DNA of 64,000 nucleotides from TMED26 sp002694075 (GCA_036160575.1 JAYYDT010000038.1:1-64000); one strand, 5' to 3'; positions 1 to 11,315 are shown, counted from the stretch's first letter. A program made the numbers and translations. Notes: generated by a model not told the origin, from the sequence alone.

Positions 1-351
1 GACATGTTTTCTATTTTCCAACATTTGCATTCCATCAAATTTTAGAGAAACACCCAAAATACCAAGAACCTAGAATATCATGCAATATTGATTTTGATCA
101 ATATAGTGAAGAATTTCAACCGATGATAAATTCATAATTGGTTTTATAACTTATCTGCATAGAAGTTTTTAAGCTGATTTTATCAAATAGAGTTTTGACT
201 ATTAAATTCAATTGTCGATGGTAATACAGTCTATTCTCGTCGATAAAAATTGGATTATACTTCTTGAGGATACTGTGTCTCAAAAGCTATAAAAGATTGG
301 AGGTAATTTTTCAGCCTTTGACACAGAAAAAATTTTAACTAATATTTATTT
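1..351. other. AT-rich region without a gene
   Basis: This stretch is strikingly AT-rich compared with the rest of the window and I see no convincing open reading frame in it on either strand. It lies downstream of the truncated integrase reading frame on the minus strand. It is best read as non-coding DNA or decayed sequence of an integrated element that extends beyond the left edge. Confidence 0.6.
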
Positions 352-738
352 TTAATCATTTTCCGCAACATTGCGATAGACTGACCTGACAATATCCTGG
401 TCTTTGCCAGCACTTTTAAGACGCAGATACAGATCCCTGGCCTCCGATAGGGTCAGGCAATCACGTACTTCTGATGTCTCCGGGGTGCTAACAAGATTGA
501 TAGCTGGGATGGATATCTGTTGAAGCCTCAGTCCCAACCAATAGTCCTCTAGCCTTTGGTTAATTGACGTGGCTGACCTGATGGCAATCTGCATCGATTT
601 GGTGCGCAAGCTTAGGCTCACCCGATCTGCACGATAGTGGTGCCTGACATCAATTGGGATTCTGCGAACGAAATAGAAAATACCTGACCGCATACTCAGA
701 TGAGGCTGGCCGGATTTGTACATCAGTTTGGACATCAC
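352..738 (-). pseudogene. N-terminal fragment of a phage-type tyrosine integrase
   Basis: The 128-residue product looks like the N-terminal part of tyrosine recombinases that begin with a DUF6538-like SAM-like region: a basic segment with YFVRRIPIDVRHHY followed by SLRTKSMQIA, where integrases of this kind read 'YYFRRRVP..L' and 'SLRT.....A'. The catalytic domain with its R-H-R-Y residues is absent; the frame ends in TAA at 352. The start is GTG at 738 or, equally well, ATG at 735. It lies on the same strand as the tRNA-Thr at 804-879, just past the tRNA 3' end, the usual position of an integrase after tRNA-targeted integration. It may be a decayed gene, or a short protein that reuses the domain. 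Confidence 0.6.
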
Positions 739-803
739 CAGAGAACTCCAAGCAACCAGAATGCTTAGAACTCAATGGGTTAGATCTGGATTGATCGTTT
801 AAA

Positions 804-879
804 TGGTGCCGCAGAAGGGACTCGAACCCCCGACCCCATCATTACGAATGACGTGCTCTACCAGCTGAGCTACTGCGGC
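804..879 (-). tRNA. tRNA-Thr (anticodon CGT)
   Basis: The reverse strand folds as a full 76-nt cloverleaf: acceptor GCCGCAG paired with CTGCGGC, D-arm GCTC/GAGC, anticodon stem CGTCA/TGATG with loop TTCGTAA (anticodon CGT, reading ACG), T-arm with GGTTCGAGTCC, and an encoded CCA end. The integrase fragment at 352-738 sits directly downstream of its 3' end, so this tRNA is the probable integration target of the element at the left edge. Confidence 0.95.
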
Positions 880-1010
880 GCCGGCGGCAAGATAGTGTTT
901 TCACCGCTGGCATGCAAGGTCCGGGCGAGTACATCCCGGCCGGTATTTGGGCCTGTCGGGAGTAGGGCCTGGCGGGAGCAGGGCCTGGCGGTGGTTCGGC
1001 CTGGCGGCGA

Positions 1011-2369
1011 TCAACCGGGCGCGCCGACGTCGACCTGGGGGGCGTCGTCAACCGGTGGCGCCGGCAGACGGCTGACGCGCGGCGGTTCCCTCCACTCGAC
1101 GTGATTGAAGCTACCGCAGTTGCCGCACAGCGCCTGCCACCGCGGTTGGGCCGCCCCGCAGGCGGTGCAGATCCATGTCGGCGCTGCCGCCGCCGCCTGG
1201 GCCAAATGCGACCATCGCCGGGCGGCCGCCAAATCGCCATGTTCGGCTTCCTCCAGATCGGCCATCAGACGATAGGCGCGCGCGTCGCCGCCGGCCGAGT
1301 CTTCGGTGAGCGGCGCCAGCTGCGCGCGGGCTTCGCCCCATAACTCCGCCGCCAAGGCCGCTTCGGCAAGCACCAATCGGCTATCCGCGGCGGCCGGGTT
1401 GAGGGCGGCCAGGCGCTGCAGGCGCCGCAAGCGTTCGAGTGGGGTCTTATCGGCGACCAAATCGCCATAGGCGGCGGCCAGATCGGGATGTGGATGGTCG
1501 CGCCACAATCCCTCGATCAAGGCGGCCGCGCGTTTTGCTTTGTTGGCCTTGGCCAAAAGGCGCGCGCGCAGACAGGCGGCGGGCACGAAATCGGCCAGTG
1601 ACTCCAAAGCTTGGCCAGCCAGGTCGCTGGCCTCTTGGGGGCGGCCGGCGGCGTCCTCGGCGCGCGCCCGCTCGGTCAACAGGGCGCTGCGATGGCGTCG
1701 GCCGATGGCTTCGGGAATAACGCCGCGGCGCACCCCGTCATACAGCGCACGCTGAGCCGGCCACCAATGGCCGGCGCCGGCCTCGCGGATGAAAATGGTT
1801 TCAATGGCCAGCGCCGACTCCGGCCGCAACTCACGCGCCTCATGGGCCAGGCGTAGGACCGCCGCGTCGTCGCCCTGCTCATCGGCCAGCCGCAACAAAC
1901 CGGCGGTGCCGAGATAGCGTGTCGCCGGATCCTCGCGCAGCGCCGTGAAATAGCGCTGGGCGGCGTCGGCGTCGCCATTGAGGGCGGCCGCCTGGGCCGA
2001 TAAAAGGCGGGTCAGGGCCGGGTCACGCAACAGGTTTTCGGCGCGCCGTGCGAAAGTCTTGGCCTCGGCTGCATCCCCGGCAGCTATCGCCGCCATGCCC
2101 ATAGAGAGGGCTTGAAAACCGGCCTCGCGCCGCCGCTGCCCGCGCCGCGCCCACAGCGCCGCCGGCGCGCCCCAGGTGCCGCGCCACAGGCGATAGCCGA
2201 TCAGTAAAAGGGCGGCGAGCAGGACCAGGGCGGCGGCGACGACACCGACACTGGTGTCCACCCGATAGTCGAACCAGGTGACCGACACCGCGCCCGGATG
2301 ATCGGCCAGCCAAACGGCGCCGGCGACCAGGACCGCCAATTGGAAAAAAAACCAAAAAAACCGCCACAT
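1011..2369 (-). CDS. hemY: HemY-like TPR membrane protein
   Basis: A 452-residue protein of the HemY N-terminal family, an inner-membrane TPR protein linked to haem synthesis (not protoporphyrinogen oxidase). Residues 1-60 contain two membrane segments: the aromatic start MWRFFWFFFQLAVLVAG, and VVAAALVLLAALLLIGY. They are followed by the conserved YRLWRG-type basic region and a long alanine-rich TPR array. The C-terminus carries two CxxC pairs (CTACG and CGNCG, around residues 400-425), a rubredoxin-like zinc ribbon reminiscent of LapB. It is the last gene of the hemC-hemD-Mic60-hemY run, with only 4 bases between it and the Mic60 gene. Its exact molecular function is not settled in the literature. 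Confidence 0.88.
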   Translation of the reverse strand: MWRFFWFFFQLAVLVAGAVWLADHPGAVSVTWFDYRVDTSVGVVAAALVLLAALLLIGYRLWRGTWGAPAALWARRGQRRREAGFQALSMGMAAIAAGDAAEAKTFARRAENLLRDPALTRLLSAQAAALNGDADAAQRYFTALREDPATRYLGTAGLLRLADEQGDDAAVLRLAHEARELRPESALAIETIFIREAGAGHWWPAQRALYDGVRRGVIPEAIGRRHRSALLTERARAEDAAGRPQEASDLAGQALESLADFVPAACLRARLLAKANKAKRAAALIEGLWRDHPHPDLAAAYGDLVADKTPLERLRRLQRLAALNPAAADSRLVLAEAALAAELWGEARAQLAPLTEDSAGGDARAYRLMADLEEAEHGDLAAARRWSHLAQAAAAAPTWICTACGAAQPRWQALCGNCGSFNHVEWREPPRVSRLPAPPVDDAPQVDVGAPG

Positions 2370-2373
2370 TGGC

Positions 2374-3612
2374 TCAGCGCTCCCGGGTTAAGCGCGCGAC
2401 CATCCGCGCCTGCAGGGCGCGCACCGCGTCCAATGCCGCCTGCCGCCGGCGGGCGTCCGCCAGCCAATCGCTGGCGCGCGTGGCGGCGGCGCCTTCAAGG
2501 GCGCCAATCTCGGTGATGGCGGCGGCGAAATCATTGGCCGCGAGGGCCTGTTCGGCGCGCGCCACCCGGCCGGCGACATCGTCCCCGGCGCCATCGACGC
2601 GGCGGATCGCCACCAATCCGGTTAGCCGCGCGCGGGCGGTGTCCCACCAGCCATCGCCTTGCGGGGCCGGCGCGGCGGCGACCAATGCGGGCGCCAGTTT
2701 TTCGAAACGGCGGGCCAGGGCGGCCCCGCTGACCACCCCGTTGGCGGCCACGGCGGCCAGGCTTTGCCGGTCGCTGGCCGGCAGATCGCGCGCCGCGATA
2801 CTGGCCAATTCGGCGTCGAAGGGCACGCCGGCGGTGACCGCGCGGGCCAGGAGATTGGCGGCCAAGAGCGCGCCGGCATCGTCCGCGGCATGGGTGGCGG
2901 CGGCGGCCACGGCGGCTTCAATCGCGGCGAGGGCTTGTGCCCGTTCGGCGCTTTCGGCGCGCAGCGCGTCCAACTCCTCGGCCAGGGCCGCGTCGGCTGC
3001 GCGCAAGGGCGCCAGGTTAGCCGGCGGTGGCGCCGGCGCGGCCGTCACACTGGCCGGAGCGGCCCGTTCAAGGGTGGCCAGGCGGTCTTCCAAGGCGTCC
3101 AGTCGGGCTGTCACTTGGGCGGCCAAATCACGTGTCAGCGTGCCTGATTTAGTGGCGGTCTCGGCGGCTTGTTCGGCGCGCGCGGTCAGTTCGGCGCGCG
3201 CCCGCGCGGCGGCCGTGTCGGCCGCGCGCAATTGGTCCAGCGCGTCACGCGTCGCCGCCGCCGGGGCGCCGGCCGCGCGAGTGTCAGTGACCGCCGCGGT
3301 CAAGGCCTCAAGGCGCGCCTCCAGCGCGGTGATTTGCGTCTCAAGCGAGGGGCCTTCGGGGGCCGCGGCTAAAAACGCCGGCAGCGTCACCCCCATCTTG
3401 GCCAAGGTGGCGCGCGCCGGCCCGCGCCAGTGATCAAGGCTGGCCGCGGCCGCGACCAGACCCACGAGCGTCAGGGCGATACCCACCCGCACCCAGGGAA
3501 AACGCCGGGTTTTCACCGGCGCCCCAGGCTCGGTGGCGGCATCGGTAGTGGTGTCGGCACCCTGGTCGGGCGCGGCGGGTGTCGCTTTCGCGGGCGTTTC
3601 GGACATCCTCAT
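2374..3612 (-). CDS. Alphaproteobacterial Mic60/mitofilin homologue
   Basis: The 412-residue product has an N-terminal cytoplasmic tail rich in Ala/Pro/Thr, one membrane helix near residues 40-62 (VGIALTLVGLVAAAASL), then a long alanine-rich region predicted to be coiled coil (LETQITALEARLEALTAAV and similar), and a C-terminal helical mitofilin-like region. This layout and its location between hemD and hemY match the alphaproteobacterial Mic60 proteins, which shape intracytoplasmic membranes and are the bacterial ancestors of the mitochondrial cristae protein. Low sequence complexity makes homology by eye uncertain; synteny carries much of the call. The start could be MRMSET at 3612 or the internal MSET two codons later. 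It overlaps hemD by 4 bases. Confidence 0.8.
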   Translation of the reverse strand: MRMSETPAKATPAAPDQGADTTTDAATEPGAPVKTRRFPWVRVGIALTLVGLVAAAASLDHWRGPARATLAKMGVTLPAFLAAAPEGPSLETQITALEARLEALTAAVTDTRAAGAPAAATRDALDQLRAADTAAARARAELTARAEQAAETATKSGTLTRDLAAQVTARLDALEDRLATLERAAPASVTAAPAPPPANLAPLRAADAALAEELDALRAESAERAQALAAIEAAVAAAATHAADDAGALLAANLLARAVTAGVPFDAELASIAARDLPASDRQSLAAVAANGVVSGAALARRFEKLAPALVAAAPAPQGDGWWDTARARLTGLVAIRRVDGAGDDVAGRVARAEQALAANDFAAAITEIGALEGAAATRASDWLADARRRQAALDAVRALQARMVARLTRER

Positions 3613-4376
3613 CGCTCTCGGTTGGCTGCCGCAAGGGTGGCGATCATGGCCGCGCGGGTTGGCGCGCTGGCGGTGATCAGGCGCCGCCAGGTCAGCGTGG
3701 CGGCTACCTCGGCTATCTGTGGACTTAAGCAGACCGCGTCAAGGCGTGCAATCTTACCGGTCGCGGCGGCGGCGGTGACCAGATTCACGAACACCTCGGC
3801 CGCGCGCCGCGACATCAAGGCGGCCGCGCTAAGCGCACCGTCGGCGAGCGCGGTCACCGTCGCCGGCGCCAGGGCGCGGGCGGCGACCATGCGATAAACA
3901 TCGACCCGGCGGGCGGTGAAACCGTCCTGGCCAAGCTGGGCGGCTAAATCGCCAGCCACCTCGGCGCCGGCCAGGTAGAGCAGCGGCCCGTCGGCCGGCG
4001 CGCGAGCGCGGCGCACCAGGGCGGCCAGCGCGTTGGCGTCGCCATCGGCGCTGACCGTGTCGGTGAAGCCCGCCGCACGCACCGCCGCGGCGGTGCTGTC
4101 GCCGACCGTGTAGACCGGCAGGTCGCGGGCCAGCGGCGCGGCGGCGAGCGCTGGCACCGCGTTAGCGCTTGTCAGCAGCGCCGCTCGCCATTCATCGGCT
4201 GGTCGGCCGAGGGTGGCCCAATCGACGATTGTCGCCCGCGCCGTCAGCAGGGGGTTGGCCAGGCTGGCGATCCCCAGCGCGGCCAAGGCGCCGGCCATGT
4301 CCGCCGGCTGGCTCTGGGTCAGCAACACCGCCCCGGGCCCGGCCGCGTTCGTGGTGGGCTTAGCGGGGGAAGTCAT
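3609..4376 (-). CDS. hemD: Uroporphyrinogen-III synthase
   Basis: HemD closes hydroxymethylbilane with inversion of ring D to give uroporphyrinogen III, the branch point for haem and cobalamin. The sequence shows the weakly conserved family pattern: an N-terminal VLLTQSQPADMAGALAALG (usually 'vllTRp....a.l...L...G'), a central VYTVGDSTAAAVRAAGF block, and late LMSRRAAEVFVNLV ('fTS...v..f'). I place the start at the ATG at 4376 (MTSPAKP, 255 residues), overlapping the end of hemC by 17 bases. The longer frame to 4457 would only read antisense-free hemC tail and adds no family sequence. Confidence 0.85.
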   Translation of the reverse strand: MTSPAKPTTNAAGPGAVLLTQSQPADMAGALAALGIASLANPLLTARATIVDWATLGRPADEWRAALLTSANAVPALAAAPLARDLPVYTVGDSTAAAVRAAGFTDTVSADGDANALAALVRRARAPADGPLLYLAGAEVAGDLAAQLGQDGFTARRVDVYRMVAARALAPATVTALADGALSAAALMSRRAAEVFVNLVTAAAATGKIARLDAVCLSPQIAEVAATLTWRRLITASAPTRAAMIATLAAANRER

Positions 4377-5316
4377 CGCCGGCTTGGCCGCGCAGGTCGG
4401 CGCCGACCGCGGCACCGATGTCGGCCGCGTCATCCGCCGGGCCGGCGCCTCGGGCATGAAACAGGCGGCCGCCGTCGGCCCGCGCCAAAGTGGCGGTGAG
4501 GGTCAATTGCCCGTCCGTCAGCGTGGCCAGGCCCGAAACCGGTGTCCCGCAGGTGCCGGAAAGGGCGGCCAGCATGGCCCGTTCGGCGGTCACCCGGCGG
4601 TGACTTTCCGGATGGTCCAAGGTTTCCAGCCAGCCGCGAATCTGGCCGTCACGGCCGCCGCCCAGGCGCGCTTGCACGCCAATCGCGCCTTGCGCCACCG
4701 CCGGCGGCATATCCGCCACCGATAGGGCACGGGCGGCCAGATCGGCCATGCCCAGACGCTGCAGCCCGGCCACCGCCAGCAAGGTCGCGTCGGCCTCGCC
4801 ATCGGCCAGTTTGGCCAACCGTGTCTCGACATTGCCGCGAAACATGACAATCGACAAATCCGGCCGCCGGGCCAGAAGAAAGGCTTTGCGGCGGACCGAG
4901 GTGGTGCCGACCACCGCGCCGTGGGCTAGATCGTCCAAGCGCGGCCGCGCCGGCCCGATCAAGGCGTCGCGCGGGTCGGCGCGCGGCAAGACCGCGACCA
5001 GGGCGCTGCCGGCGATCAAATCGGTTTCCATGTCTTTCAATGAATGCACGCCGCAATCGATGGCGCCGGCCGCCAGGGCTTCTTCTATTTCCTTGGCGAA
5101 CAGGGCTTTACCGCCGATCTCGGCCAGCGGCCGATCGCGCACGCGGTCACCGGTGGAGGTGATTTTGACAATCTCGATGGCGTCCGGGGCGGCCAGCGCC
5201 GGGACCCGTTGGCGCAGGCCATCGGCCACCATCTGGGCCTGGGCCAAGGCCAGGATCGAGCCTCGCGTGCCAATCCTGAGGGCCGGGCGTCCGGCGTGTT
5301 CGCGCTTCTCATTCAT
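4360..5316 (-). CDS. hemC: Hydroxymethylbilane synthase (porphobilinogen deaminase)
   Basis: HemC polymerises four porphobilinogens into hydroxymethylbilane using a dipyrromethane cofactor. The start at 5316 (MNEKREHAGRP) gives 318 residues, close to the usual length, and leads straight into the family motif RIGTRGSILALAQAQMV. Also visible are KITSTGDRVRD, the FAKEIEEAL and HSLKDMET blocks, GTTSVRRKA and, near residue 245, SGTCGTPVSG containing the cofactor-binding cysteine. An upstream extension to 5742 is antisense to tsaD and was discarded. First gene of the minus-strand hem run; divergent from tsaD with 54 bases between them. Confidence 0.96.
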   Translation of the reverse strand: MNEKREHAGRPALRIGTRGSILALAQAQMVADGLRQRVPALAAPDAIEIVKITSTGDRVRDRPLAEIGGKALFAKEIEEALAAGAIDCGVHSLKDMETDLIAGSALVAVLPRADPRDALIGPARPRLDDLAHGAVVGTTSVRRKAFLLARRPDLSIVMFRGNVETRLAKLADGEADATLLAVAGLQRLGMADLAARALSVADMPPAVAQGAIGVQARLGGGRDGQIRGWLETLDHPESHRRVTAERAMLAALSGTCGTPVSGLATLTDGQLTLTATLARADGGRLFHARGAGPADDAADIGAAVGADLRGQAGDDFPR

Positions 5317-5370
5317 GGCTGGAGTGTGTAGACCGGGTGGCCCGTGGAGAAAAGCCCGAAGTGAGCGCCC

Positions 5371-6435
5371 ATGACCTCGTCGCCGGCCAAGCGGGACCTG
5401 ATGGTCCTTGGCATCGAAACCAGTTGCGATGAAACCGCCGTCGCCATCGTCGGCGGCGACCGGCGGGTGCACGCCAATGTGGTGCTGTCCCAGATCGCCG
5501 ACCACCAACCTTATGGCGGGGTGGTCCCGGAAATCGCCGCGCGCGCCCATCTCGCCCATTTGGATGGCTTGATTCGCCGGGCCCTGACCGACGCCGGTGT
5601 CGGCTTCGACGATGTGCACGCGGTCGCCGCCACCGCCGGGCCGGGGCTGATCGGCGGGGTTTTGGTTGGCGCGATGACCGGCAAGGCGATTGCCCTGGCG
5701 CGCGATCTGCCGTTCCTGGCGGTCAATCATTTGGAAGGTCACGCCTTGACCGCCCGTCTAAGCGACGATGTCGCCTATCCCTATTTGTTGCTGCTGGTCT
5801 CCGGCGGCCATTGCCAATTGTTGGCGGTCGCCGGCTTGGGCGATTACCGTCTGTTGGGCACGACCATCGACGACGCCGTCGGCGAGGCGTTCGACAAGGT
5901 CGCCAAAATGCTGGACCTTGGCTATCCGGGGGGGCCGGCGGTGGAACGGGCGGCGGCCACCGGCGATCCGCTGGCGATTGATTTGCCGCGGCCGATGCGC
6001 GGCCGACCGGGCGCGGACTTTTCCTTTTCCGGTCTTAAAACGGCCGTGCGCCAGCGCTTGAGCGCCGCTGAAAACCCGCACGACCCGGCCTGGCGCGCTG
6101 ATCTCGCCGCCAGTTTTCAAGCCGCCGTCGCCGATTGCCTGGTCGACCGTACGGCCCGCGCCATCACCCGCTTCAGCGCCGAATATGGGGCCGGCAAGGC
6201 GTTGGTGGTGGCCGGTGGGGTCGCCGCCAACGCCAGTTTGCGCGCCCGTTTATCAGACCTGGCGGCGGCCGAGGGCATGGCCTGGGTGGCGCCGGCGCCG
6301 GCGCTCTGTACCGACAACGCGGCGATGATCGCCTGGGCCGGATTGGAGCGTTTCGCCGCCGGCCAACGCGACGGTTTGGATTTCGCGCCGCGCCCGCGCT
6401 GGCCGCTCGATATGACGTCGGCGGGGGCGTCGTGA
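5371..6435 (+). CDS. tsaD: tRNA N6-adenosine threonylcarbamoyltransferase TsaD
   Basis: TsaD transfers the threonylcarbamoyl group to A37 of ANN-decoding tRNAs (t6A). The 354-residue product begins with the ASKHA-fold signature [15 protein letters not shown] and carries the metal-binding [12 protein letters not shown] motif, [32 protein letters not shown] and, near the end, [12 protein letters not shown]. Length and motifs are complete. It is divergently oriented to hemC, a common alphaproteobacterial arrangement, and its stop codon overlaps the GTG start of gpsA, so the two are translationally coupled. Confidence 0.97.
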   Translation: MTSSPAKRDLMVLGIETSCDETAVAIVGGDRRVHANVVLSQIADHQPYGGVVPEIAARAHLAHLDGLIRRALTDAGVGFDDVHAVAATAGPGLIGGVLVGAMTGKAIALARDLPFLAVNHLEGHALTARLSDDVAYPYLLLLVSGGHCQLLAVAGLGDYRLLGTTIDDAVGEAFDKVAKMLDLGYPGGPAVERAAATGDPLAIDLPRPMRGRPGADFSFSGLKTAVRQRLSAAENPHDPAWRADLAASFQAAVADCLVDRTARAITRFSAEYGAGKALVVAGGVAANASLRARLSDLAAAEGMAWVAPAPALCTDNAAMIAWAGLERFAAGQRDGLDFAPRPRWPLDMTSAGAS

Positions 6436-7436
6436 GCGGCCGGCGGGTCGCGGTGTTGGGCGGCGGCGGCTGGGGCACCGCGCTGGCTCAAGTGACCGCC
6501 CGTGCCGGTAACGAGGTGGCTCTGTGGGCGCGCGACCCGGCGGTGGTTTCGGCGATCAACACGGCGCGTCGCAACCCGCGCTATCTGAGCGATCTGACAC
6601 TTGACCCGGCGGTGCGCGCGACCGCCGATTTGGCGGCGGCGATCACCGCCGCCGAGGCGGTGTTGCTGGCGGTCCCGGCGCAGACTGTGCGGGGCCTGGC
6701 GGCCGCCTTGGCGGCGACGGGCGTGGCGCCGACGACGGTGGTGATTTGCGCCAAGGGCTTGGAGATCGGCAGCGGCAAACTGCTGAGCGAGGTGCTTGGC
6801 GAAAGCTTGCCGGGCTGGCCGGTGGCGGTCCTTTCCGGTCCGTCCTTCGCCGGCGAGACGGCGGCCGGCGTGCCGACCGCGGTGACGGTGGCGGCCGATA
6901 GCCTGGCGCGGGCCGGCGATCTGGCGGCCTGTTTCGGGACGCCCAGTTTCCGCCCCTATGCCAGCGATGACGTGATTGGGGTGGAAGTCGCCGGGGCGGT
7001 CAAGAATGTCATCGCCATCGCCGCCGGGATCGCCGCCGGCCTCGGTTTCGGTGACAACACCCGGGCCGCCTTGATTACCCGTGGCCTGGCCGAAATCGCC
7101 CGCTTCGCGGTCGCCCTCGGTGGCCGGGCCGAAACGGTGATGGGCCTCGCCGGGGTTGGCGACATGGTGTTGACCTGCGCCAGCATGCAATCGCGCAACA
7201 CCCAATTCGGCCGCGCCGTTGGCGCCGGCACGGCGGTCGCCACCCTGCGCGCGCCGCCGGCGCCGGTGGTCGAGGGCGTCGCCTCGGCGGCGGCGGTGGT
7301 CGCCCGCGCCCGCGCCGCCGGCGTCGATATGCCGATTGCCGAAGCGGTCGACGCGGTGGTCAACCACGGCGCCGATCTGGCCGCCACCTTGGAGCGGCTG
7401 CTGGCCCGGCCGTTGCGTCCTGAAGATCATCGTTGA
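6432..7436 (+). CDS. gpsA: Glycerol-3-phosphate dehydrogenase [NAD(P)+]
   Basis: GpsA reduces dihydroxyacetone phosphate to sn-glycerol 3-phosphate for phospholipid synthesis. The GTG start at 6432 overlaps the tsaD stop (GTGA) and gives 334 residues, beginning directly with the dinucleotide-binding motif [14 protein letters not shown]. Other family blocks are [39 protein letters not shown] with the catalytic lysine, [14 protein letters not shown] and [15 protein letters not shown]-rich inverted repeat followed by TTT at 7439-7456 could act as a weak terminator after it. Confidence 0.96.
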   Translation: MSGRRVAVLGGGGWGTALAQVTARAGNEVALWARDPAVVSAINTARRNPRYLSDLTLDPAVRATADLAAAITAAEAVLLAVPAQTVRGLAAALAATGVAPTTVVICAKGLEIGSGKLLSEVLGESLPGWPVAVLSGPSFAGETAAGVPTAVTVAADSLARAGDLAACFGTPSFRPYASDDVIGVEVAGAVKNVIAIAAGIAAGLGFGDNTRAALITRGLAEIARFAVALGGRAETVMGLAGVGDMVLTCASMQSRNTQFGRAVGAGTAVATLRAPPAPVVEGVASAAAVVARARAAGVDMPIAEAVDAVVNHGADLAATLERLLARPLRPEDHR

Positions 7437-7500
7437 TTGCCGGCGGCGCCGGCTTTGGCTAGGTTGCGACAGCCTTTGATCGCCAGCGAGGGAGCGCGGG

Positions 7501-7923
7501 ATGGCCTATTGGTTGTTTAAATCGGAACCGGGCGCGTGGTCCTGGGACGAACAAGTGGCGGCCGGCGACGGCGGCGCCGAATGGGATGGTGTGCGCAACT
7601 ACCAGGCGGCCAACAACATGAAGGCGATGGCGGTCGGCGACCGGGGCTTTTTTTATCATTCGGTCAATGAAAAGCGGATCGTCGGGATCGTCGAGGTGAC
7701 GCGCGAATACTACCCCGACCCGACCGACGCTTCGGGCCGTTTCGGGATGGTCGATGTGCGCGCCGTCAAAGCGGTGACCACGCCGGTCACCCTGGCCGAT
7801 ATCAAGGCCGAGCCGGCGCTCGCCGATCTCGCTTTGGTGCGTCAGTCGCGGCTGTCGGTGGTGCCGGTCAACGAGGCCGAATGGACCCTGCTGTGCGCCA
7901 TGGCCGGGACCGACCCGGCGTAA
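7501..7923 (+). CDS. EVE domain-containing protein
   Basis: A 140-residue single-domain EVE protein of the PUA-like superfamily. It opens with MAYWLFKSEPGAWSWDEQ and continues with WDGVRNYQAANNMKAM and the GDRGFFYHS block, which form the modified-base pocket in this fold. EVE domains bind modified bases in DNA or RNA, and stand-alone versions are widespread in proteobacteria and mitochondria-related lineages; the cellular substrate is unknown. A good ribosome site (GAGGGAG) lies upstream. It ends 12 bases from the convergent acetoacetyl-CoA synthetase gene. Confidence 0.92.
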   Translation: MAYWLFKSEPGAWSWDEQVAAGDGGAEWDGVRNYQAANNMKAMAVGDRGFFYHSVNEKRIVGIVEVTREYYPDPTDASGRFGMVDVRAVKAVTTPVTLADIKAEPALADLALVRQSRLSVVPVNEAEWTLLCAMAGTDPA

Positions 7924-7935
7924 GCCGTGCCGCGC

Positions 7936-9891
<1,956 letters not shown>

Positions 9892-9995
9892 GGGTCGGGT
9901 CTCCGTCGCGATCAAGGGGCGAAGCAGTCTTGTTGTCGTACAACAAGCTTTTGGTCAGAACAATCGCCTGGGCGTCGGTTTCCGGCGGCCGCATC

Positions 9996-10589
9996 TTAAG
10001 TGGTTAAGCCAAAGCCGTTCTCGCGCCCCTCGTCAAAGTGTTCGGACCACCCGCCGCTGAGGCCGTAGGACGCTTGATAGGTGTAATGGGCGCCATCGGG
10101 CGACAGGTGGCTGCGAAACAAATGGAATTCCGAGGCCATGATCGGCGGTGAGCGGAACAAGCCGTGGTCGGCCATGTAATAGGCAAGATCGGCGCCCGGG
10201 ACCCCGCGTGTCCGACCGAGGGTGACATGGGGGCGAAAGTCATGGTGGTCCAGCTTGACCCCAACAGCGCGCAGGCGGCGGTCGATTTTTTTGCGCAGCT
10301 CGGCCAAGCCGGGGTCGGCCTCGACCCCGAGCCAAACCGCCCGTGGCCGGCCGGCGCTCTCGAAATGGCCGATGCCAACCAGCGCGAAGCTGAAGGCGGC
10401 GGCGTCGATTTCCGCCAGCGCCTCCTCGACCTCGAGGGTGACGCTTGGCGGCACCTCGCCAATAAAGCGCAGGGTCAGATGCAGATTGTCGGGGCTGACC
10501 CAGCGCATGCCGTTGAGGCCATGGCAAATGGCGGCGATCTCGTCGGTGACAGGGGCCGGCAGGTCGAGGGCGACGAAAAGGCGGTGCAT
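9996..10589 (-). CDS. thpR: RNA 2',3'-cyclic phosphodiesterase ThpR (2'-5' RNA ligase family)
   Basis: A 197-residue 2H phosphoesterase. Two HxTx signature motifs are visible: HLTLRFIG near residue 37 and HVTLGRTR near residue 125, which supply the catalytic histidines. The opening MHRLFVALDLP and the later LFRSHLSPDGAHY are typical of the family. These enzymes hydrolyse 2',3'-cyclic phosphates on RNA ends and can ligate 2'-5' RNA in vitro; the physiological role is uncertain. It lies on the same strand as the esterase gene upstream and acetoacetyl-CoA synthetase downstream. Confidence 0.94.
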   Translation of the reverse strand: MHRLFVALDLPAPVTDEIAAICHGLNGMRWVSPDNLHLTLRFIGEVPPSVTLEVEEALAEIDAAAFSFALVGIGHFESAGRPRAVWLGVEADPGLAELRKKIDRRLRAVGVKLDHHDFRPHVTLGRTRGVPGADLAYYMADHGLFRSPPIMASEFHLFRSHLSPDGAHYTYQASYGLSGGWSEHFDEGRENGFGLTT

Positions 10590-10628
10590 CGGACAATCTC
10601 CGCGCCGGGGGCGGCCGTCACCGCACGT

Positions 10629-11315
10629 CTAGGGTTGCACGCGCGACAACAAGGCCTCGACACTTGGAATGATACGCTCGACGACAATCGCCACGCCAGC
10701 GGAATTGGGATGAATTCCATCGTTTTGGTTCAGCGTCGGGCGGGCCGCCACGCCTTCGAGGAAGAAGGGATAGAAAAGGGCGTCGTATTCGAGCGCCACG
10801 GTCGCGAAAATGGTGTCGAATTCGGCCCCGAAATCGCGCCCCAAATTCGGCGGCGCGCGCATGCCGGCCAGCAACACCGGCAAATCGGCGGCTTTTAACT
10901 GTTCCATAATCGCTCGTAAATTCGCCAGGGTTTCGGCGGGGTCCAGGCCACGTAGCCCATCATTGGCGCCCAATTCCAAAATCACCGCGTCGGGTTTGTC
11001 GGCCAGCATCCAGGCGAGCCGCGCGCGGCCACCGGCGGTGGTATCGCCGGCGACCCCGGCGTTGATTACCCGCACGGCGTGGCCGCGGGCGCGCAACGCG
11101 GCCTCGAGTTTCACCGGAAAGGCGTCGGCCGGCGGCAAGCCATATCCGGAGGTCAAACTGTCGCCAAACGCCATGATCGTGCGAATCGGGCCGTCGGCGG
11201 CGCTCGCCGGGGGGCTGAAAACGCCGCCGAAAAAGGTCGCCAAGAGGGCCACGGCGATCATTCCGCGCCGGTTGATTGGCCGTTGCCGCACCCCATATCC
11301 GTTGGGACCCATCAT
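10629..11315 (-). CDS. tesA: TesA-like SGNH-fold arylesterase/lysophospholipase
   Basis: A 228-residue secreted-type SGNH hydrolase. After a signal peptide (hydrophobic MIAVALLATFFGGVFSPPASA, split here by its cleavage-like ASA end) come the four family blocks: block I FGDSLTSGYG with the nucleophile serine, block II NAGVAGDTTAGG, block III LGANDGLRG, and block V DGIHPNSAG with the catalytic Asp and His. It is probably periplasmic. It is divergent from a YbbA/YbbP-type ABC system with 31 bases between starts, the same arrangement as tesA-ybbA-ybbP in Escherichia coli. The exact start could be later, at the internal methionine before the signal core. Confidence 0.92.
   Translation of the reverse strand: MMGPNGYGVRQRPINRRGMIAVALLATFFGGVFSPPASAADGPIRTIMAFGDSLTSGYGLPPADAFPVKLEAALRARGHAVRVINAGVAGDTTAGGRARLAWMLADKPDAVILELGANDGLRGLDPAETLANLRAIMEQLKAADLPVLLAGMRAPPNLGRDFGAEFDTIFATVALEYDALFYPFFLEGVAARPTLNQNDGIHPNSAGVAIVVERIIPSVEALLSRVQP

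Noticed and set aside
5317..5742. Long N-terminal extension of hemC
   Set aside because: The extra 142 codons lie antisense to tsaD and precede the normal HemC start and motif.
6117..7430. Minus-strand frame of 437 codons opposite gpsA and the end of tsaD
   Set aside because: Shadow of two clearly recognised genes; arginine-rich low-complexity product.
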